Shown in pieces: positions 7,824-17,741 of a DNA stretch of 57,393 bases (position 1 is its first letter; each line of letters starts with the position of its first letter). This DNA is from Actinomycetota bacterium (GTDB lineage Bacteria; Actinomycetota; Acidimicrobiia; Acidimicrobiales; Ilumatobacteraceae): assembly GCA_016213625.1 (NCBI GenBank), contig JACQZZ010000087.1, positions 1 to 57,393 of the forward strand, read 5' to 3'. Under the pieces are notes generated by a model. It was given only the letters and a program-made list of their open reading frames with translations. It searched no databases and was not told the origin of the DNA. Position numbers and translations under genes: made by a program.

Positions 7824-8690
7824 TCAGCGACCAGCGTGGTAGTCGTAGAAGCCCCGGCCGCTCTTGCGACCGAGCAGGCCGGCCTCCACCATGCGCGACA
7901 GCAGCGGCGGCGGCGCGTACAGGGGCTCCTTGAACTCGGTGTACAGGCTGTCGGCGACCGCCATCGTGGTGTCGAGGCCGATGAGATCGGCGAGACGCAG
8001 CGGCCCCATCGGGTGATTGCACCCCTCCACCATCCCGGTGTCGATGTCGTCGGGGGTGGCGAACCCACTCTCCATCATCCGGATGGCCGAGAGGATGTAC
8101 GGGATGAGCAATGCGTTCACCACGAAGCCGGCACGATCCTGGCTCCGGATGACGCGCTTGCCGAGTGCCTCGGCGGCGAACTCGTGTGCTCGTGCCGACG
8201 TCTCGTCGGAGGTGAGCAGCGACGTGACGAGCTCCACCAACCGGAGCACGGGCACCGGGTTGAAGAAGTGGATGCCGATGACCTGCTCGGGACGTTGGGT
8301 GGCGATGCCCAACTTCATGATGGGAATGGAGCTGGTGTTGCTGGCGAGGATGGCCGCCGGATCCGTGACATGGCGATCGAGTTCGACGAACACGGCGGTC
8401 TTGAGCTGTTCGTCCTCGACGACCGCTTCCACCACGAGCTGGCGATCCGCGAGGTCGGCGAAGGAGGTGGTGAACTCGAGCCGAGCGATGGCCGCGTCGC
8501 GGTCGTCCTCGGCGAGCTTGCCGGAACGCACGCCGCGATCCAGGCTGCCGACGATGCGGTCGCGGCCTCGCGCGCACGCAGCATCGTCGACCTCACGGAT
8601 CACCACGTGCAGGCCGGCACGGGCACAGACCTCGGCGATACCGGATCCCATGAGTCCGGCACCCACCACCCCGACACGTTCGATCGTCAT
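7824..8690 (-). CDS. 3-hydroxyacyl-CoA dehydrogenase (3-hydroxybutyryl-CoA dehydrogenase type)
   Basis: 288 residues, normal for the single-function enzyme. Rossmann motif VGVVGAGLMGSGIAEV at the N-terminus, catalytic region GIHFFNPVPVLRLVELV, and the C-terminal dimer domain (NHPMGPLRLADLIGLDT, GRKSGRGFYDY). It oxidises 3-hydroxyacyl-CoA with NAD in beta-oxidation, butanoyl or phenylacetate-type pathways. The start is the ATG of MTIERVG; a much longer open reading upstream is antisense to the methyltransferase gene and has no family similarity. It heads the pafB-pafC transcript, an unusual but probably accidental association. Confidence 0.92.
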   Translation of the reverse strand: MTIERVGVVGAGLMGSGIAEVCARAGLHVVIREVDDAACARGRDRIVGSLDRGVRSGKLAEDDRDAAIARLEFTTSFADLADRQLVVEAVVEDEQLKTAVFVELDRHVTDPAAILASNTSSIPIMKLGIATQRPEQVIGIHFFNPVPVLRLVELVTSLLTSDETSARAHEFAAEALGKRVIRSQDRAGFVVNALLIPYILSAIRMMESGFATPDDIDTGMVEGCNHPMGPLRLADLIGLDTTMAVADSLYTEFKEPLYAPPPLLSRMVEAGLLGRKSGRGFYDYHAGR

Positions 8691-8753
8691 GCCTTGAGTC
8701 TGCCGCACGAGGGCACCGGTGCGGACACATCGATCGGCGCGTACCCTGCAGAC

Positions 8754-9989
8754 GTGCCGTCGCTGTCTCAACTCCCTCGACCAGGCTCGAAGCGTCTCGC
8801 TGTTCGGGTCACTCCCGACGCGCTGCGCCACATTCGCGCCGGTCACCCGTGGGTGTTCGACCACTCCATCGCCTCGGTGTCCCACGAGGGCACCGCCGGT
8901 GATCTGGCCGTGGTGTTCGACGCCGATCGCAAGTTCGCCGCCGTCGCGTTGTTCGACCCGGCGAGCCCGATGCGGCTGAAGGTGCTCCATCACGGCAAGC
9001 CCGTCACGGTGGATCGCGCGTTCTGGTCGCAGCGGCTCGCCGCCGCCGTCGCTCGGCGCCAACCCCTGGTCGATCGTGGCGACACCACCGGGATGCGGCT
9101 GGTGAACGGCGAGAACGACGGCATGCCCGGCCTGGTGCTCGATCGTTACGCCCGCACACTGGTGCTGAAGCTCTACTCGGCGGCGTGGGTCCCCCACCTC
9201 GCCGATCTCGTTCCGGCCATCGACGAACTCCTCCATCCCGAGTCGATGGTGCTGCGGCTGGCCCGCTCACTGCCTGCAGGCGCGTTGGCGGGTCTCGAGG
9301 AAGGCGATGCGCTCATCGGCACATCACCCGACGAGCCGGTGCTGTTCCTGGAACACGGGCTCGCGTTCGAGGCCGATGTGGTGCGCGGCCAGAAGACCGG
9401 GCACTTCCTCGACCAGCGAGAGAACCGTGCCTACCTGTCCACGCTCGTCGACGGCGCGCGGGTGCTCGACCTGTTCGCCAGCACCGGCGGCTTCACCGTG
9501 CACGCCGCGGCCGGCGGCGCGGCGGAAGTCGTGGCGGTGGATCTCAGCGAGCCCACGCTCGCCGTGGCGCGACGCAACCTGGCACACAACCGCCACCTGC
9601 CCGCCGTCGCCGCGTGCGAGTACCGCCCGGTCGTCAACGACGCGTTCCGCGAGATGGATCGGCTGGTGCGCCGCGGCAAGAAGTTCGACGTGGTCATCAT
9701 CGATCCACCGTCGTTCGCCCAGCGACGCGACGACATCGAGCGTGCGCTCGGTGCGTACGCCAAGCTCACCGATCTCGGCGTGCGCCTGGTGGCACCGGGT
9801 GGTCTGCTGGTGCAGTGCTCCTGCAGCAGCCGGGTTGACGCCGCGTCGTTCCACGCCACCGTGGCCCGCGCCGCTGCCAGGGCGGGCCGCCCGTGGGAGG
9901 AACTCCGTCGCACCGGCCATCCGCTGGACCACCCGGTGAGCTTCCCCGAGGGTGCGTATCTGAAGGCGGTGTTCGCCCGCGTCCCCTGA
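8754..9989 (+). CDS. class I rRNA (cytosine-C5)-methyltransferase, RlmI-like
   Basis: 411 residues from a GTG start. An N-terminal PUA domain (VTPDALRHIRAGHPWVFDHSI), a central RlmI-like domain (GMRLVNGENDGMPGLVLDRY) and a Rossmann methyltransferase (LDLFASTGGFTVHAAAGGA for SAM, VVIIDPPSFA as the catalytic DPPS motif, LLVQCSCSS near the end). The family methylates 23S rRNA cytosine (E. coli RlmI, C1962). The reading frame stays open far upstream, but that part is antisense to the dehydrogenase gene and has no similarity. Confidence 0.9.
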   Translation: MPSLSQLPRPGSKRLAVRVTPDALRHIRAGHPWVFDHSIASVSHEGTAGDLAVVFDADRKFAAVALFDPASPMRLKVLHHGKPVTVDRAFWSQRLAAAVARRQPLVDRGDTTGMRLVNGENDGMPGLVLDRYARTLVLKLYSAAWVPHLADLVPAIDELLHPESMVLRLARSLPAGALAGLEEGDALIGTSPDEPVLFLEHGLAFEADVVRGQKTGHFLDQRENRAYLSTLVDGARVLDLFASTGGFTVHAAAGGAAEVVAVDLSEPTLAVARRNLAHNRHLPAVAACEYRPVVNDAFREMDRLVRRGKKFDVVIIDPPSFAQRRDDIERALGAYAKLTDLGVRLVAPGGLLVQCSCSSRVDAASFHATVARAAARAGRPWEELRRTGHPLDHPVSFPEGAYLKAVFARVP

Positions 9990-10041
9990 CGGAACGCGAG
10001 CATGCCATCGCTCAGCGTGGTCGACGCGGCAGACTGCACGA

Positions 10042-10419
10042 ATGAGCTTGCGGGCCGCGCGCTCCCACCCCGACATCGCCGGGGCCGAGCACGTCGACAC
10101 CGTGCTGCTCGGCGGCCTGGAGGGGCCCGGCATGCCGCGGGTGCACGGCAGGGGTGTCCTCGCGCTGCAATGGGATCGACTGATCCTGGTGACGGCAGCA
10201 GTGCCCCACCACGTCGTGTCGGTGCCACTCGTGCAGATCACGAAGGTGGACCTCACCAGCGCGCTGCGCGTGCGCGGTCACTGGCGACGCAACAAGCGGC
10301 ACTGGCTGCGCATCCGATGGCAGACCGGCACCGGGGTGGCGACGATGGGAGTGGTGGTGCCGGATCCGGCACATTGGGCCCACGGCCTCAGCCACCTCGA
10401 TGGTCGCGGTACCAGTTGA
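10042..10419 (+). CDS. hypothetical protein, possible PH-like fold
   Basis: 125 residues from ATG. The middle ([37 protein letters not shown]) reads like the first strands of a bacterial PH-like domain, where a protein is described by its own base-line strand and a following valine-rich sheet. No catalytic motif, signal peptide or membrane segment is visible. The end overlaps the convergent pgi gene by about 30 bases. A minus-strand ORF over the same DNA looks like a shadow. Function unknown. Confidence 0.55.
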   Translation: MSLRAARSHPDIAGAEHVDTVLLGGLEGPGMPRVHGRGVLALQWDRLILVTAAVPHHVVSVPLVQITKVDLTSALRVRGHWRRNKRHWLRIRWQTGTGVATMGVVVPDPAHWAHGLSHLDGRGTS

Positions 10420-11992
10420 TCAGCGCAGCGGTGCTCGAGTCGTGCTGCGGCTCGGCGGCCGAGGTGAGCTCGGGCGTGATGCGGTTGGCGAGCACCTTGC
10501 CCAGTTCCACACCCCACTGATCGAAGCTGTTCACACCCCACACCGCGCCCTGTACGAACACGATGTGCTCGTACAGCGCGATGAGCTGACCGAGGACGTG
10601 CGGCGTGAGACGCGGTGCCATCACCGTGGTGCTCGGGCGGTTGCCGGGGAACACCCGGTGGACCTGCTGATGCGCCGGCACACCCTCGGCCACCACTTCG
10701 TCGAGCGTCTTGCCGAACGCCAGCGCCTCGCCCTGGGCCAGCAGGTTGGCGATGAGCAGGTCGTGCTGCTCGAGCAACGAATGGTTCGGCACCGCGAAAC
10801 CGATGAAGTCGATCGGCACCAGGCGCGTGCCCTGATGGAGCAGTTGATAGAAGGCGTGCTGGCCGTTCGTGCCCGGTTCGCCCCACACGATGGGGCCGGT
10901 CGTCACCGACACCGCTCCCCCGTCGAGCCGCACACTCTTGCCATTGCTCTCCATGTCGAGCTGTTGCAGGTACGCCGGGAACCGACGGAGTTCGTGGGCG
11001 TAGGGCAGCACTGCCTTCGTCTCGGCGCCGAGCACGTTGTGATACCAGATGCCCAGCATCGCCATCAGCACCGGCACATTGCGCTCGAACGGCGCCGTGC
11101 GGAAGTGGGTGTCGATGGTGTGGAAGCCGTCGAGGAACGCCCGGAATCCTTCCGGACCGATGGCGAGCATCAGCGACAGACCGATCGCCGAGTCGACCGA
11201 GTAACGACCTCCCACCCAGTCCCAGAAGCCGAACATGTTGGCGGTGTCGATGCCGAACGCCGCCACCTGCTCGGCGTTGGTGCTCACCGCGACGAAGTGT
11301 CGAGCGACAGCGCCGTCGCCGAGCGCCGACACCAGCCATCGGCGGGCTTCGGTGGCGTTGGTGATGGTCTCGATGGTGGTGAACGTCTTCGAGCTGACGA
11401 CGACCAGCGTGGTGGCGGGGTCGAGATCCGCGAGGTTGCTGGTGATGTCGGCGCCGTCGACGTTGCTGACGAACCGACAACGAAGGTCGGCACCGCCGAA
11501 GGCCTCGGTGGCCAGATACGCCATGGCCGGACCGAGGTCGCTACCACCGATGCCCACGTTCACCACCGTGCGAATCGGCTGACCGGTGGCGCCGGTCCAC
11601 TCGGCGCTGCGCACTCGTCGGGCGAAGTCGGCCATGCGATCGAGCACGTCGTGCACGTCGGGCACCACGTCGTGTCCGTCCACCTCGACGCGCGCCGTCG
11701 GCGGCTGGCGCAGAGCCGTGTGCAGCACGGCCCGATCCTCGGTGGTGTTGATCCGCTCCCCCGCGAACATCGCGTCGCGCCGATGAGCGACGCCCGCGGC
11801 CTCGGCGACGGCCAGTAGGCGGGCCATCACGTCGTCGTCGATGAGGTGCTTGCTGTAGTCCACCCGAAGGTCGCCGGCGGTGGCCAGGTATCGCTCACTG
11901 CGGCGCGGGTCGTCAGCGAAGAGCGTGCGCAGGTGCGCCGGCCGAGGCGTCGCGAGGAGCGCCAACCATTCGGGGGTCGTCGAGATGTCCAT
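10388..11992 (-). CDS. pgi: glucose-6-phosphate isomerase
   Basis: 534 residues, near the family length. Diagnostic stretches: [32 protein letters not shown] (the second PGI signature) and a C-terminal [16 protein letters not shown]. It interconverts glucose 6-phosphate and fructose 6-phosphate in the cytosol. The ATG of [13 protein letters not shown] is taken; the 40 codons before it are not conserved and overlap the region before pgl. Eleven bases downstream of pgl in transcription order, so co-transcribed. Confidence 0.95.
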   Translation of the reverse strand: MDISTTPEWLALLATPRPAHLRTLFADDPRRSERYLATAGDLRVDYSKHLIDDDVMARLLAVAEAAGVAHRRDAMFAGERINTTEDRAVLHTALRQPPTARVEVDGHDVVPDVHDVLDRMADFARRVRSAEWTGATGQPIRTVVNVGIGGSDLGPAMAYLATEAFGGADLRCRFVSNVDGADITSNLADLDPATTLVVVSSKTFTTIETITNATEARRWLVSALGDGAVARHFVAVSTNAEQVAAFGIDTANMFGFWDWVGGRYSVDSAIGLSLMLAIGPEGFRAFLDGFHTIDTHFRTAPFERNVPVLMAMLGIWYHNVLGAETKAVLPYAHELRRFPAYLQQLDMESNGKSVRLDGGAVSVTTGPIVWGEPGTNGQHAFYQLLHQGTRLVPIDFIGFAVPNHSLLEQHDLLIANLLAQGEALAFGKTLDEVVAEGVPAHQQVHRVFPGNRPSTTVMAPRLTPHVLGQLIALYEHIVFVQGAVWGVNSFDQWGVELGKVLANRITPELTSAAEPQHDSSTAALINWYRDHRGG

Positions 11993-12003
11993 CGCCTGCG
12001 ACG

Positions 12004-12672
12004 CTAGCGAGCGGGCGACGGCAGTCGCGCGGCCGCTGCCTGGTCCAGCACGAGCACAGTGTCGGTTCGATGCACGCGTTGCACCGGCAACGAATGATCT
12101 CCGAGCAACCACCGCCGAACAGGGTCCGCCTTGTCCGCGCCGGTGGCCAACACCACTCGGTGCCGGGCCGCGTTCACCGCTGCGGGGGTGAGCGTCATCC
12201 TCACGTGGCCGCGGTACTCACCGCACAGGGCCACCGAGCTGGTCGACTCGACCACCGGATCACCCGGCGGCCACGACGCCGTGTGCCCATCGTCGCCGAG
12301 CCCCAGGTGCACCACGTCGAACCGGGTCGGCAGCGACGCGGCGTAACGTCGCGCCGCCGACGGGAGGTCGCGAGCGGTCACCGGCATCGCTCGACGCCGA
12401 CCGCTCGCCACCGGGAACAGCCCGAGCAACGCCGCGTTGCGGGCGGGGTCGCCGTCGGGCGCGACGCGCTCGTCCACCTGGAACACGGTCACCTCCGCCC
12501 ACGGCACCTCCATCGCGGCAAGCACAGCGAACATCGCCGCCGGCGTCCGACCTCCGCTCACGGCGATGGACGCGACACCTCGGCGCTGCACGGCGTTGCG
12601 CAACTGCCGGGCCACCCAGGTGGCCGCCACCGCGGCCGCCGTGGCCGAGTCGGGGGCGACGCTCACCTGCAT
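12004..12672 (-). CDS. pgl: 6-phosphogluconolactonase
   Basis: 222 residues with SVAVSGG-type phosphate loop ([13 protein letters not shown]), [15 protein letters not shown] and [12 protein letters not shown], the three hallmarks of DevB/SOL-type lactonases. It hydrolyses 6-phosphogluconolactone in the pentose-phosphate pathway. Lies directly before pgi; zwf and gnd are not in the window. Start ATG is the only sensible one (MQVSVAPD). Confidence 0.92.
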   Translation of the reverse strand: MQVSVAPDSATAAAVAATWVARQLRNAVQRRGVASIAVSGGRTPAAMFAVLAAMEVPWAEVTVFQVDERVAPDGDPARNAALLGLFPVASGRRRAMPVTARDLPSAARRYAASLPTRFDVVHLGLGDDGHTASWPPGDPVVESTSSVALCGEYRGHVRMTLTPAAVNAARHRVVLATGADKADPVRRWLLGDHSLPVQRVHRTDTVLVLDQAAAARLPSPAR

Positions 12673-12684
12673 GCGCCCAGCCTG

Positions 12685-13560
12685 TCAGGTGGCGAGACCG
12701 CGCAGGAACGCCACCACCGGCGCGGTGAACGCGTCGTTGCGGTCGCCCGCCACCATGTGGTGCGCGTCGCGGACGTCGACGTACTGCGCGTGGGGCACCA
12801 ACTGCAGGAACTCCTGCGCGGTCTGCTCGCTCACCACATCGCTCATCCGACCTCGCACGAGCAGCACCGGCAAGGTGAGCCGCTTGGCGTGTTCGACGAA
12901 GATGTCGAGGTGCTCGGAGGTGCGCGGCCGACGATCCTCGCTCATGAAGGCGGGGTCCCAGTGCCACCGATAGCGGCCGTCCTCGCCGAGGCGCAGGTTT
13001 CGGGCCAGTCCGTCGAGGTTGGTCGGCCGGGGCCGATGGGGCAGATACTCGGCCACGGCATCGGCGGCTTCGTCGAGCGAGGCGAATCCCTCGGGTCGAC
13101 CCGTCATGAACGAGACGATGCGCAGGATGCCCGCTGCCTCCGAGCGATGGGCGATGTCGACCAGCACGAGGGCGCTGCCCGCCGGCGGCAGCCCTTCCTC
13201 CGCGCGAGTGGACTCGGTCCACATTCCGGCGATGCCACCCATCGACGCCCCGACGATGGCAGGGCGGTGCAACAGGTCGCACCACGCCTCCACATCACTT
13301 CTCATCACGGCCATGCCGTAGTCGCCCGTGGGGTCCCAGTCGCTGTCGCCGTGCCCCCGCAGATCGGCACTCACGGCATGGAAGCCAGCGGCCGCGAGCG
13401 CAGACGCGGTGCCGCCCCAGGAGTGACGTGTCTGGCCGCCTCCGTGCAGCAGCAGCACGTGCGGCGCATCGGGGTCGCCGTACGCGTCGGCGACGAGTTT
13501 CACACCGTTGGCACCGCGGCAATGGATGGTGGTGGGTTTCACCTGCTGCACGACGACCAC
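12685..13560 (-). CDS. alpha/beta hydrolase
   Basis: 291 residues. Oxyanion segment LLLHGGGQTRHSW, DLRGHGDSDW, nucleophile elbow GASMGG with the catalytic Ser near residue 107, and catalytic His in VRDAHHMVAGDRND at the C-terminus. The fold is certain, the substrate is not: epoxide hydrolase, haloperoxidase-type or ester hydrolase are all possible. The start is a GTG; a second GTG nine bases inside is equally possible and no strong ribosome site marks either. Same strand as the crotonase gene upstream (13-base gap) and pgl downstream. Confidence 0.85.
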   Translation of the reverse strand: MVVVQQVKPTTIHCRGANGVKLVADAYGDPDAPHVLLLHGGGQTRHSWGGTASALAAAGFHAVSADLRGHGDSDWDPTGDYGMAVMRSDVEAWCDLLHRPAIVGASMGGIAGMWTESTRAEEGLPPAGSALVLVDIAHRSEAAGILRIVSFMTGRPEGFASLDEAADAVAEYLPHRPRPTNLDGLARNLRLGEDGRYRWHWDPAFMSEDRRPRTSEHLDIFVEHAKRLTLPVLLVRGRMSDVVSEQTAQEFLQLVPHAQYVDVRDAHHMVAGDRNDAFTAPVVAFLRGLAT

Positions 13561-13573
13561 CGTGACACTGCGG

Positions 13574-14338
13574 TCATTGTCCGGTGAAGTGGGGGTCTCG
13601 GCGTTCCAGGAACGCCTTCACGCCCTCACGGTGATCCGCCGTGCGGAACAGGGTGCCGAGCGTGGTGCTCACCCAGACGCCGAAGTCGTTCCAGTCGGGG
13701 TCGAGCACGCGCCGCATGCCGGCCTTCAACTGCTGCACCGCCAGTGGCGGGCGCGAGGCGATCTTGGCGGCCAGTTCCATGGCGGTGGGCAGCAGGTCCT
13801 CGTGCGTGGTGACCCGGCTGACCAGCCCACACTGCTGTGCGGTGGCAGCGTCGATGACATCGCCCGTGAACAACATCTCGGCGGCGCGCTCGCGCCCCAC
13901 CAGTTGCGCGAGGCGCCCCATCCCCGGCACGTCGCTGCACAGGCCACGCAGCACGAACAGTTCACCGAACTTCGCCCGCTCGGACGCCACCCGGATGTCG
14001 GCCATCAGCGCCAACTCCATGCCCCAGCCGACAGCCGCACCGTTGACGGCGGCGATCACCGGCACGTCGGTGTGCAGCAGCGCATCGGCGGCAGGGGTGA
14101 GCCGCGGCGCGACCGCGGTGGGCTTCGGGCCGTCGCCACCACCCATCACCTCGCGCACATCATCGCCGGAGCAGAAGGCCGGATCCGTGCCGGTGATGAC
14201 CATGCACCGGGCGGTGGTCGTGCGCACCGCCCGCTCGAGTTCGTCGTAGCTCTGGTAGCGCAAGGCGTTGCGCACGTCCGGACGATCGATCGTGATCACG
14301 TCGACCTCACCCACTCGATGCACCTTGACGTCGGCCAT
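13574..14338 (-). CDS. enoyl-CoA hydratase/isomerase family protein
   Basis: 254 residues, the crotonase length. Oxyanion-hole segments MVITGTDPAFCSGDDV and AAVNGAAVGWGMELALMADI, then AAEMLFTGDVIDAATAQQCGLVSRV. The helix that usually carries the acid/base glutamates reads FGELFVLRGLCSDVPGMG, so the exact reaction (hydratase, isomerase or lyase) is uncertain. First gene of a minus-strand run with the alpha/beta hydrolase; GAGGGGGTGCGAG precedes the ATG. Divergent from the serine hydrolase with 38 bases between starts. Confidence 0.88.
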   Translation of the reverse strand: MADVKVHRVGEVDVITIDRPDVRNALRYQSYDELERAVRTTTARCMVITGTDPAFCSGDDVREVMGGGDGPKPTAVAPRLTPAADALLHTDVPVIAAVNGAAVGWGMELALMADIRVASERAKFGELFVLRGLCSDVPGMGRLAQLVGRERAAEMLFTGDVIDAATAQQCGLVSRVTTHEDLLPTAMELAAKIASRPPLAVQQLKAGMRRVLDPDWNDFGVWVSTTLGTLFRTADHREGVKAFLERRDPHFTGQ

Positions 14339-14376
14339 CTCGCACCCCCTCGGAACCGACCCGTACTGTAGGGATC

Positions 14377-15489
14377 ATGACCACGCTCTCCCGTACCGGA
14401 CTCGACGCGCTCGCGGCGCGCATTCAGCAGGAGGTCGACCACGGACTGGTGACGGCCGCGCAGGTGGCCGTCGGGTTGGATGGTGAGGTCGTCGAGTTCC
14501 ACTCGTTCGGCACTGCCACCGACGACGACCACTTCATCATCTTCTCCGCCACCAAGGCGCTGGTGGCCATGGCGCTGTTGCCCCACTTCGCCGACGGCTC
14601 GCTGGAACTCACCCGCCAGGTCGCGCACTACCTGCCCGAGTTCGGCCACCACGGCAAGGACGACGTCACCGTGCTGCAACTGCTCACCATGCAGGGCGGT
14701 TTCCCGCAGGCGCCCATCGGCCCCGACCGCTGGGGTACCAGCGAAGGACGCCGCGCCGCGTTCGCCGAGTGGCATCTCGACTGGCCCGCCGGCAGCCGCA
14801 CGGAGTACCACCCCGTCGCGGCGCACTGGGTGATCGCCGAGTTGCTCACCTCCCTCAACGACCGCTCGTACATCGACGTCGTGCACGAGCGCGTCGCTCG
14901 CCCCGCCGGCGTGCGGGCCGTGCTCGGCCCCGAGGCGGCCACCACTCCCGCAGTCACCGTGCGCCTTGCCGGCGAGTATCCCTCCGACGCGTCGCTGTTG
15001 GTGGCCACGTACGGTCGCCCCGACCTTGTGCCGCAGGCCGCCATCGGTCCCGAGTTGCTGCTGTCGTTGAACGACCCTCGCGCTCAAGCAGCAGCAATCC
15101 CCGGCGGAGGCGGGTTGGCTCGAGCCGACCAGATGGCGCGCATCTACCAGCATTTCCTGCACGACTTCGACGACGCCCTCCCCGCGGCGTGGTTGGCCGA
15201 TGCGGTGGGCACGGTGCGCAACGGCAGCATCAGCGTCACCGACGGCGTGCCCGCCAACCGCACCATCGCGGGTTACATCGCCGGCAACGACGGGTACCAC
15301 CTCCACCGCTGGATGCCGGCGGCGCCGCGGGCGTTCGGCCACGCCGGCGCCGGCGGCCAACTGAACTGGTGCGACCCGGAGTCGGGCATCAGCTTCTCGT
15401 TCCTGCACGACACGCTCCATCAGGACCCGCGGGTGGAGTTCCATCGCGCCGCCGAGCTCCACGGTCTGCTGCTCGATGCCCTCCGCTGA
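14377..15489 (+). CDS. serine hydrolase of the beta-lactamase/EstB type
   Basis: 370 residues, class C beta-lactamase-like fold. The SxxK motif is S57-A-T-K60 in IIFSATKALVAMALL. The usual YxN position reads TEYHPVAAHW, and the third motif position is GHAGAGG. There is no signal peptide, so this is a cytosolic esterase-like member rather than a secreted antibiotic-inactivating enzyme. The end overlaps rarD by 14 bases. Confidence 0.85.
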   Translation: MTTLSRTGLDALAARIQQEVDHGLVTAAQVAVGLDGEVVEFHSFGTATDDDHFIIFSATKALVAMALLPHFADGSLELTRQVAHYLPEFGHHGKDDVTVLQLLTMQGGFPQAPIGPDRWGTSEGRRAAFAEWHLDWPAGSRTEYHPVAAHWVIAELLTSLNDRSYIDVVHERVARPAGVRAVLGPEAATTPAVTVRLAGEYPSDASLLVATYGRPDLVPQAAIGPELLLSLNDPRAQAAAIPGGGGLARADQMARIYQHFLHDFDDALPAAWLADAVGTVRNGSISVTDGVPANRTIAGYIAGNDGYHLHRWMPAAPRAFGHAGAGGQLNWCDPESGISFSFLHDTLHQDPRVEFHRAAELHGLLLDALR

Positions 15490-16411
15490 CCCTGCCAGCG
15501 CAGCTCGCGAACGCCAACGCGCCGGCATCATCGCCGGTCTCGTCGCCTACGTCGTCTGGGGACTGCTCACCATCTACTGGAAGCAGCTCCATCGCTTCAA
15601 CGCGTTCGAACTCATCGGCTGGCGGATCACTGCTTCCGCAGTGGTGATGGCCATCGTCCTCACGGCGACGCGTCGCTGGGGGCACCTGCGCGTGTTGCTC
15701 CGCGATCGCCATCTGCTGGCCAGGGTGACGCTCGCGGCCCTGCTGCTCACCGTCAACTGGACGTCGTACGTGTGGGCGGTGGTGCACGATCGCGTCCTCG
15801 AGACCGCGCTCGGCTACTTCATCGCACCCATCGGCACGGTGATGGTCGGCGTGGTGGTGCTGCACGAGACGCTCCGCACCGCACAGAAGGTGGCCTTGGC
15901 GTTCGCGGCCGCCGCCGTGGTGGTGCTCACCGTGTCGTACGGGCAGGTGCCGTGGCTGGCCGTGGCCATCGCCGTGTCGTGGACCATCTACGGCTACCTC
16001 AAGAAGCAGGTGCCGTTGACCCCCGTCGAGAGCATGGCCGCCGAGTCGTTCATCCTCTTCATCCCCGCAGTCGTGCTCGCGGTCGCACTGGCAGGTCGCG
16101 CCGGCAGCATTCCGAACAGCGCGTCCACCGGCGAGGTGATCTACGCGCTGTTCACCGGGCTCGCCACCGTGGGACCGTTGCTGCTGTTCGCCTACGCCGC
16201 CCAGCGTGTGCCGTTGAGCATCATCGGGCCGATGCAGTACATCGTGCCCACGATGAACTTCCTCATCGGCTGGCTGCTGTACGACGAGTCGCTGCCACCC
16301 GTGCGCATGCTGGGGTTCGCGCTGGTCTGGGTGGGCCTCGCCGTGATGACCGTGGACTCCGCGCGCCGGTCGCGCCAGGCGCGTATCCCCGAGCTGGTGC
16401 CGATCGGTTGA
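15476..16411 (+). CDS. rarD: EamA/RarD-type transporter
   Basis: 311 residues with about ten hydrophobic segments in two EamA repeats. Family signatures include VAYVVWGLLTIYWK at the start, LTVNWTSYVWAV, ALGYFIAPIGTVMVGV, and SIIGPMQYIVPTMNFLIG. RarD proteins are drug/metabolite-superfamily inner-membrane carriers, chloramphenicol-sensitivity proteins in name; the substrate is unknown. Translation is probably coupled to the upstream serine hydrolase. Confidence 0.9.
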   Translation: MPSADPASAARERQRAGIIAGLVAYVVWGLLTIYWKQLHRFNAFELIGWRITASAVVMAIVLTATRRWGHLRVLLRDRHLLARVTLAALLLTVNWTSYVWAVVHDRVLETALGYFIAPIGTVMVGVVVLHETLRTAQKVALAFAAAAVVVLTVSYGQVPWLAVAIAVSWTIYGYLKKQVPLTPVESMAAESFILFIPAVVLAVALAGRAGSIPNSASTGEVIYALFTGLATVGPLLLFAYAAQRVPLSIIGPMQYIVPTMNFLIGWLLYDESLPPVRMLGFALVWVGLAVMTVDSARRSRQARIPELVPIG

Positions 16412-16447
16412 TACCGTTCCTGCATCTACGCGGGAAGGACATTCGTC

Positions 16448-16738
16448 ATGAGATCAGCACTGTTCGCCGTTGTCGCCGGGGTCGCCCTGTTGGGCGCTTG
16501 CAGTGCCGACGAGGCCGACTTCCAGAAGTCGGCCGAGACCTTCATCGAAGGCGACACCGTCGCTGAAGAAGCCGGTACGAAGTTCACCGACGCCACGTGC
16601 ACGAAGCCCGACAAGGTGGAAGCGGGCGCGACGTTCACGTGCACCGCCACCGACGAGTCGGGCACCACCTGGAACTTCGACCTCGTGGTCAAGGACGAGA
16701 GCAACTTCGAGATCACCAACGGCCAGCCCGAAGGCTGA
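16448..16738 (+). CDS. DUF4333-type lipoprotein
   Basis: 96 residues. Signal peptide MRSALFAVVAGVALLGAC ends in a lipobox (LLGAC), so the Cys is probably lipidated and anchored outside the membrane. The rest has CTKPDKVEAGATFTCTATDESG, the paired-cysteine pattern of DUF4333 domains found in actinobacterial lipoproteins and protein-kinase ectodomains. GGAAGG lies 9 bases before the ATG. Function unknown. Confidence 0.85.
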   Translation: MRSALFAVVAGVALLGACSADEADFQKSAETFIEGDTVAEEAGTKFTDATCTKPDKVEAGATFTCTATDESGTTWNFDLVVKDESNFEITNGQPEG

Positions 16739-16759
16739 CCCGGCTCCACACCCCACCAC

Positions 16760-16802
16760 GCGATGAGCGATGGCGCTGCAGGAGCGCATCACCTCTCATC
16801 GC
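16760..16802. terminator. two-sided terminator hairpin between convergent genes
   Basis: GCGATGAG and CTCATCGC pair as an outer stem, and GGCGCT/AGCGC(A) pair inside around GCAGG. The structure fills the short gap between the lipoprotein gene and the convergent crotonase gene, so it can end transcripts from both sides. No U-tract is visible. Confidence 0.5.
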
Positions 16803-16805
16803 ACT

Positions 16806-17645
16806 TCACTTGGGGGTGAAGGCGCTCGGGTCGATGGGCATGCCGAACTTCAGTCGGTTGTGCGCGTGACCCAGGTGCTGCAGCGAGAACGCGGCCCGGA
16901 ACGCCGTGAACTGACCCTGCGCGTCGAGGGTCTGGTTCACGCTCTCCTTGGCCAGCCGCAGGGCGAACGACGGGCGCTGGGCAATGCGCGCCGCCATCGA
17001 CATCACGTACTCGCGTAGCTCGGCCGCAGGCACCACCTGGTTCACCATGCCCAACCGATGCGCATCGGCCGCCGTGACCCAATCACCGGTGAAGAGCAAC
17101 TCCTTGGCCTTGCGCGCGCCGAGTTCCCACGGATGAGCGAAGTACTCGACGCCATTGACCCCCATGCCGACCACGGGGTCGCTGAACAGCGCGTCGTCGG
17201 CGGCGACGATGATGTCGGCCACCCACAACAACATCAGGCCGCCGGCGATGGTCTTGCCCTGCGCAGCAGCGAGGAGCGGCTTGGGCAGGTTGCGCCAGCG
17301 CCAGCACATCTGGAAGTACAACTCCTCCTCCCAGGCGAAGTGACCTTCCTGGCCCGCTGCGTCGAAGCCTCCGTTCGGCGACACGAGGTCGAACTCCTCG
17401 AAGCCGTCCCGGTCGCGGAGGTCGTGGCCGCTGGAGAAGTGCGGGCCATCTGCTCGCAGCACGATGACCTTCACGTCGGCGCGGCGCGCCGCATCGTCGA
17501 ACGCGGCGTTGAGCTCGTAGGTCATCCGCTTGTTCTGGGCGTTCCTGGACTCCGGACGATCCTGCGTCACCACCGCGATGCCGTGCTCCCCCGGGTCGAC
17601 GATCTCGTAGTGGATGGTCGACAGATCGTCGAGTGACACGGGCAT
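16806..17645 (-). CDS. enoyl-CoA hydratase family protein
   Basis: 279 residues, slightly longer than the usual crotonase because of an insertion after the oxyanion loop (DGFEEFDLVSPNGGFDAAGQEG). Core motifs: VIVLRADGPHFSSGHDL, LLAAAQGKTIAGGLMLLWVADI, and KELLFTGDWVTAADAHRLGMV. FSDPVVGMGV occupies the place of the usual catalytic glutamate helix. GGAAAGGGG precedes the ATG. Different subfamily from the other crotonase at 13.6-14.3 kb. Confidence 0.88.
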   Translation of the reverse strand: MPVSLDDLSTIHYEIVDPGEHGIAVVTQDRPESRNAQNKRMTYELNAAFDDAARRADVKVIVLRADGPHFSSGHDLRDRDGFEEFDLVSPNGGFDAAGQEGHFAWEEELYFQMCWRWRNLPKPLLAAAQGKTIAGGLMLLWVADIIVAADDALFSDPVVGMGVNGVEYFAHPWELGARKAKELLFTGDWVTAADAHRLGMVNQVVPAAELREYVMSMAARIAQRPSFALRLAKESVNQTLDAQGQFTAFRAAFSLQHLGHAHNRLKFGMPIDPSAFTPK

Positions 17646-17688
17646 CAGTGGTCCCCTTTCCCCGCTGCGAGAGTAGTGCCGGAACGCG

Positions 17689-17718
17689 GAACGGCCCGCC
17701 CCGAAGGGCGGGCCGTTC
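17689..17718 (-). terminator. hairpin terminator of the liv operon
   Basis: A 13-bp perfect GC-rich stem (GAACGGCCCGCCC with its complement) and a CGAA loop lie about 25 bases after the stop of the substrate-binding protein gene. Same CGAA-loop design as the terminator after the HU genes. No clear U-tract follows. Confidence 0.75.
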
Positions 17719-17741
17719 TCAGTGATCGAGACGGTTCGAGA

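Noticed and set aside
8691..9236. Long 5' extension of the hydroxyacyl-CoA dehydrogenase
   Set aside because: It is antisense to the methyltransferase gene; the family start is MTIERVGVVGAG.
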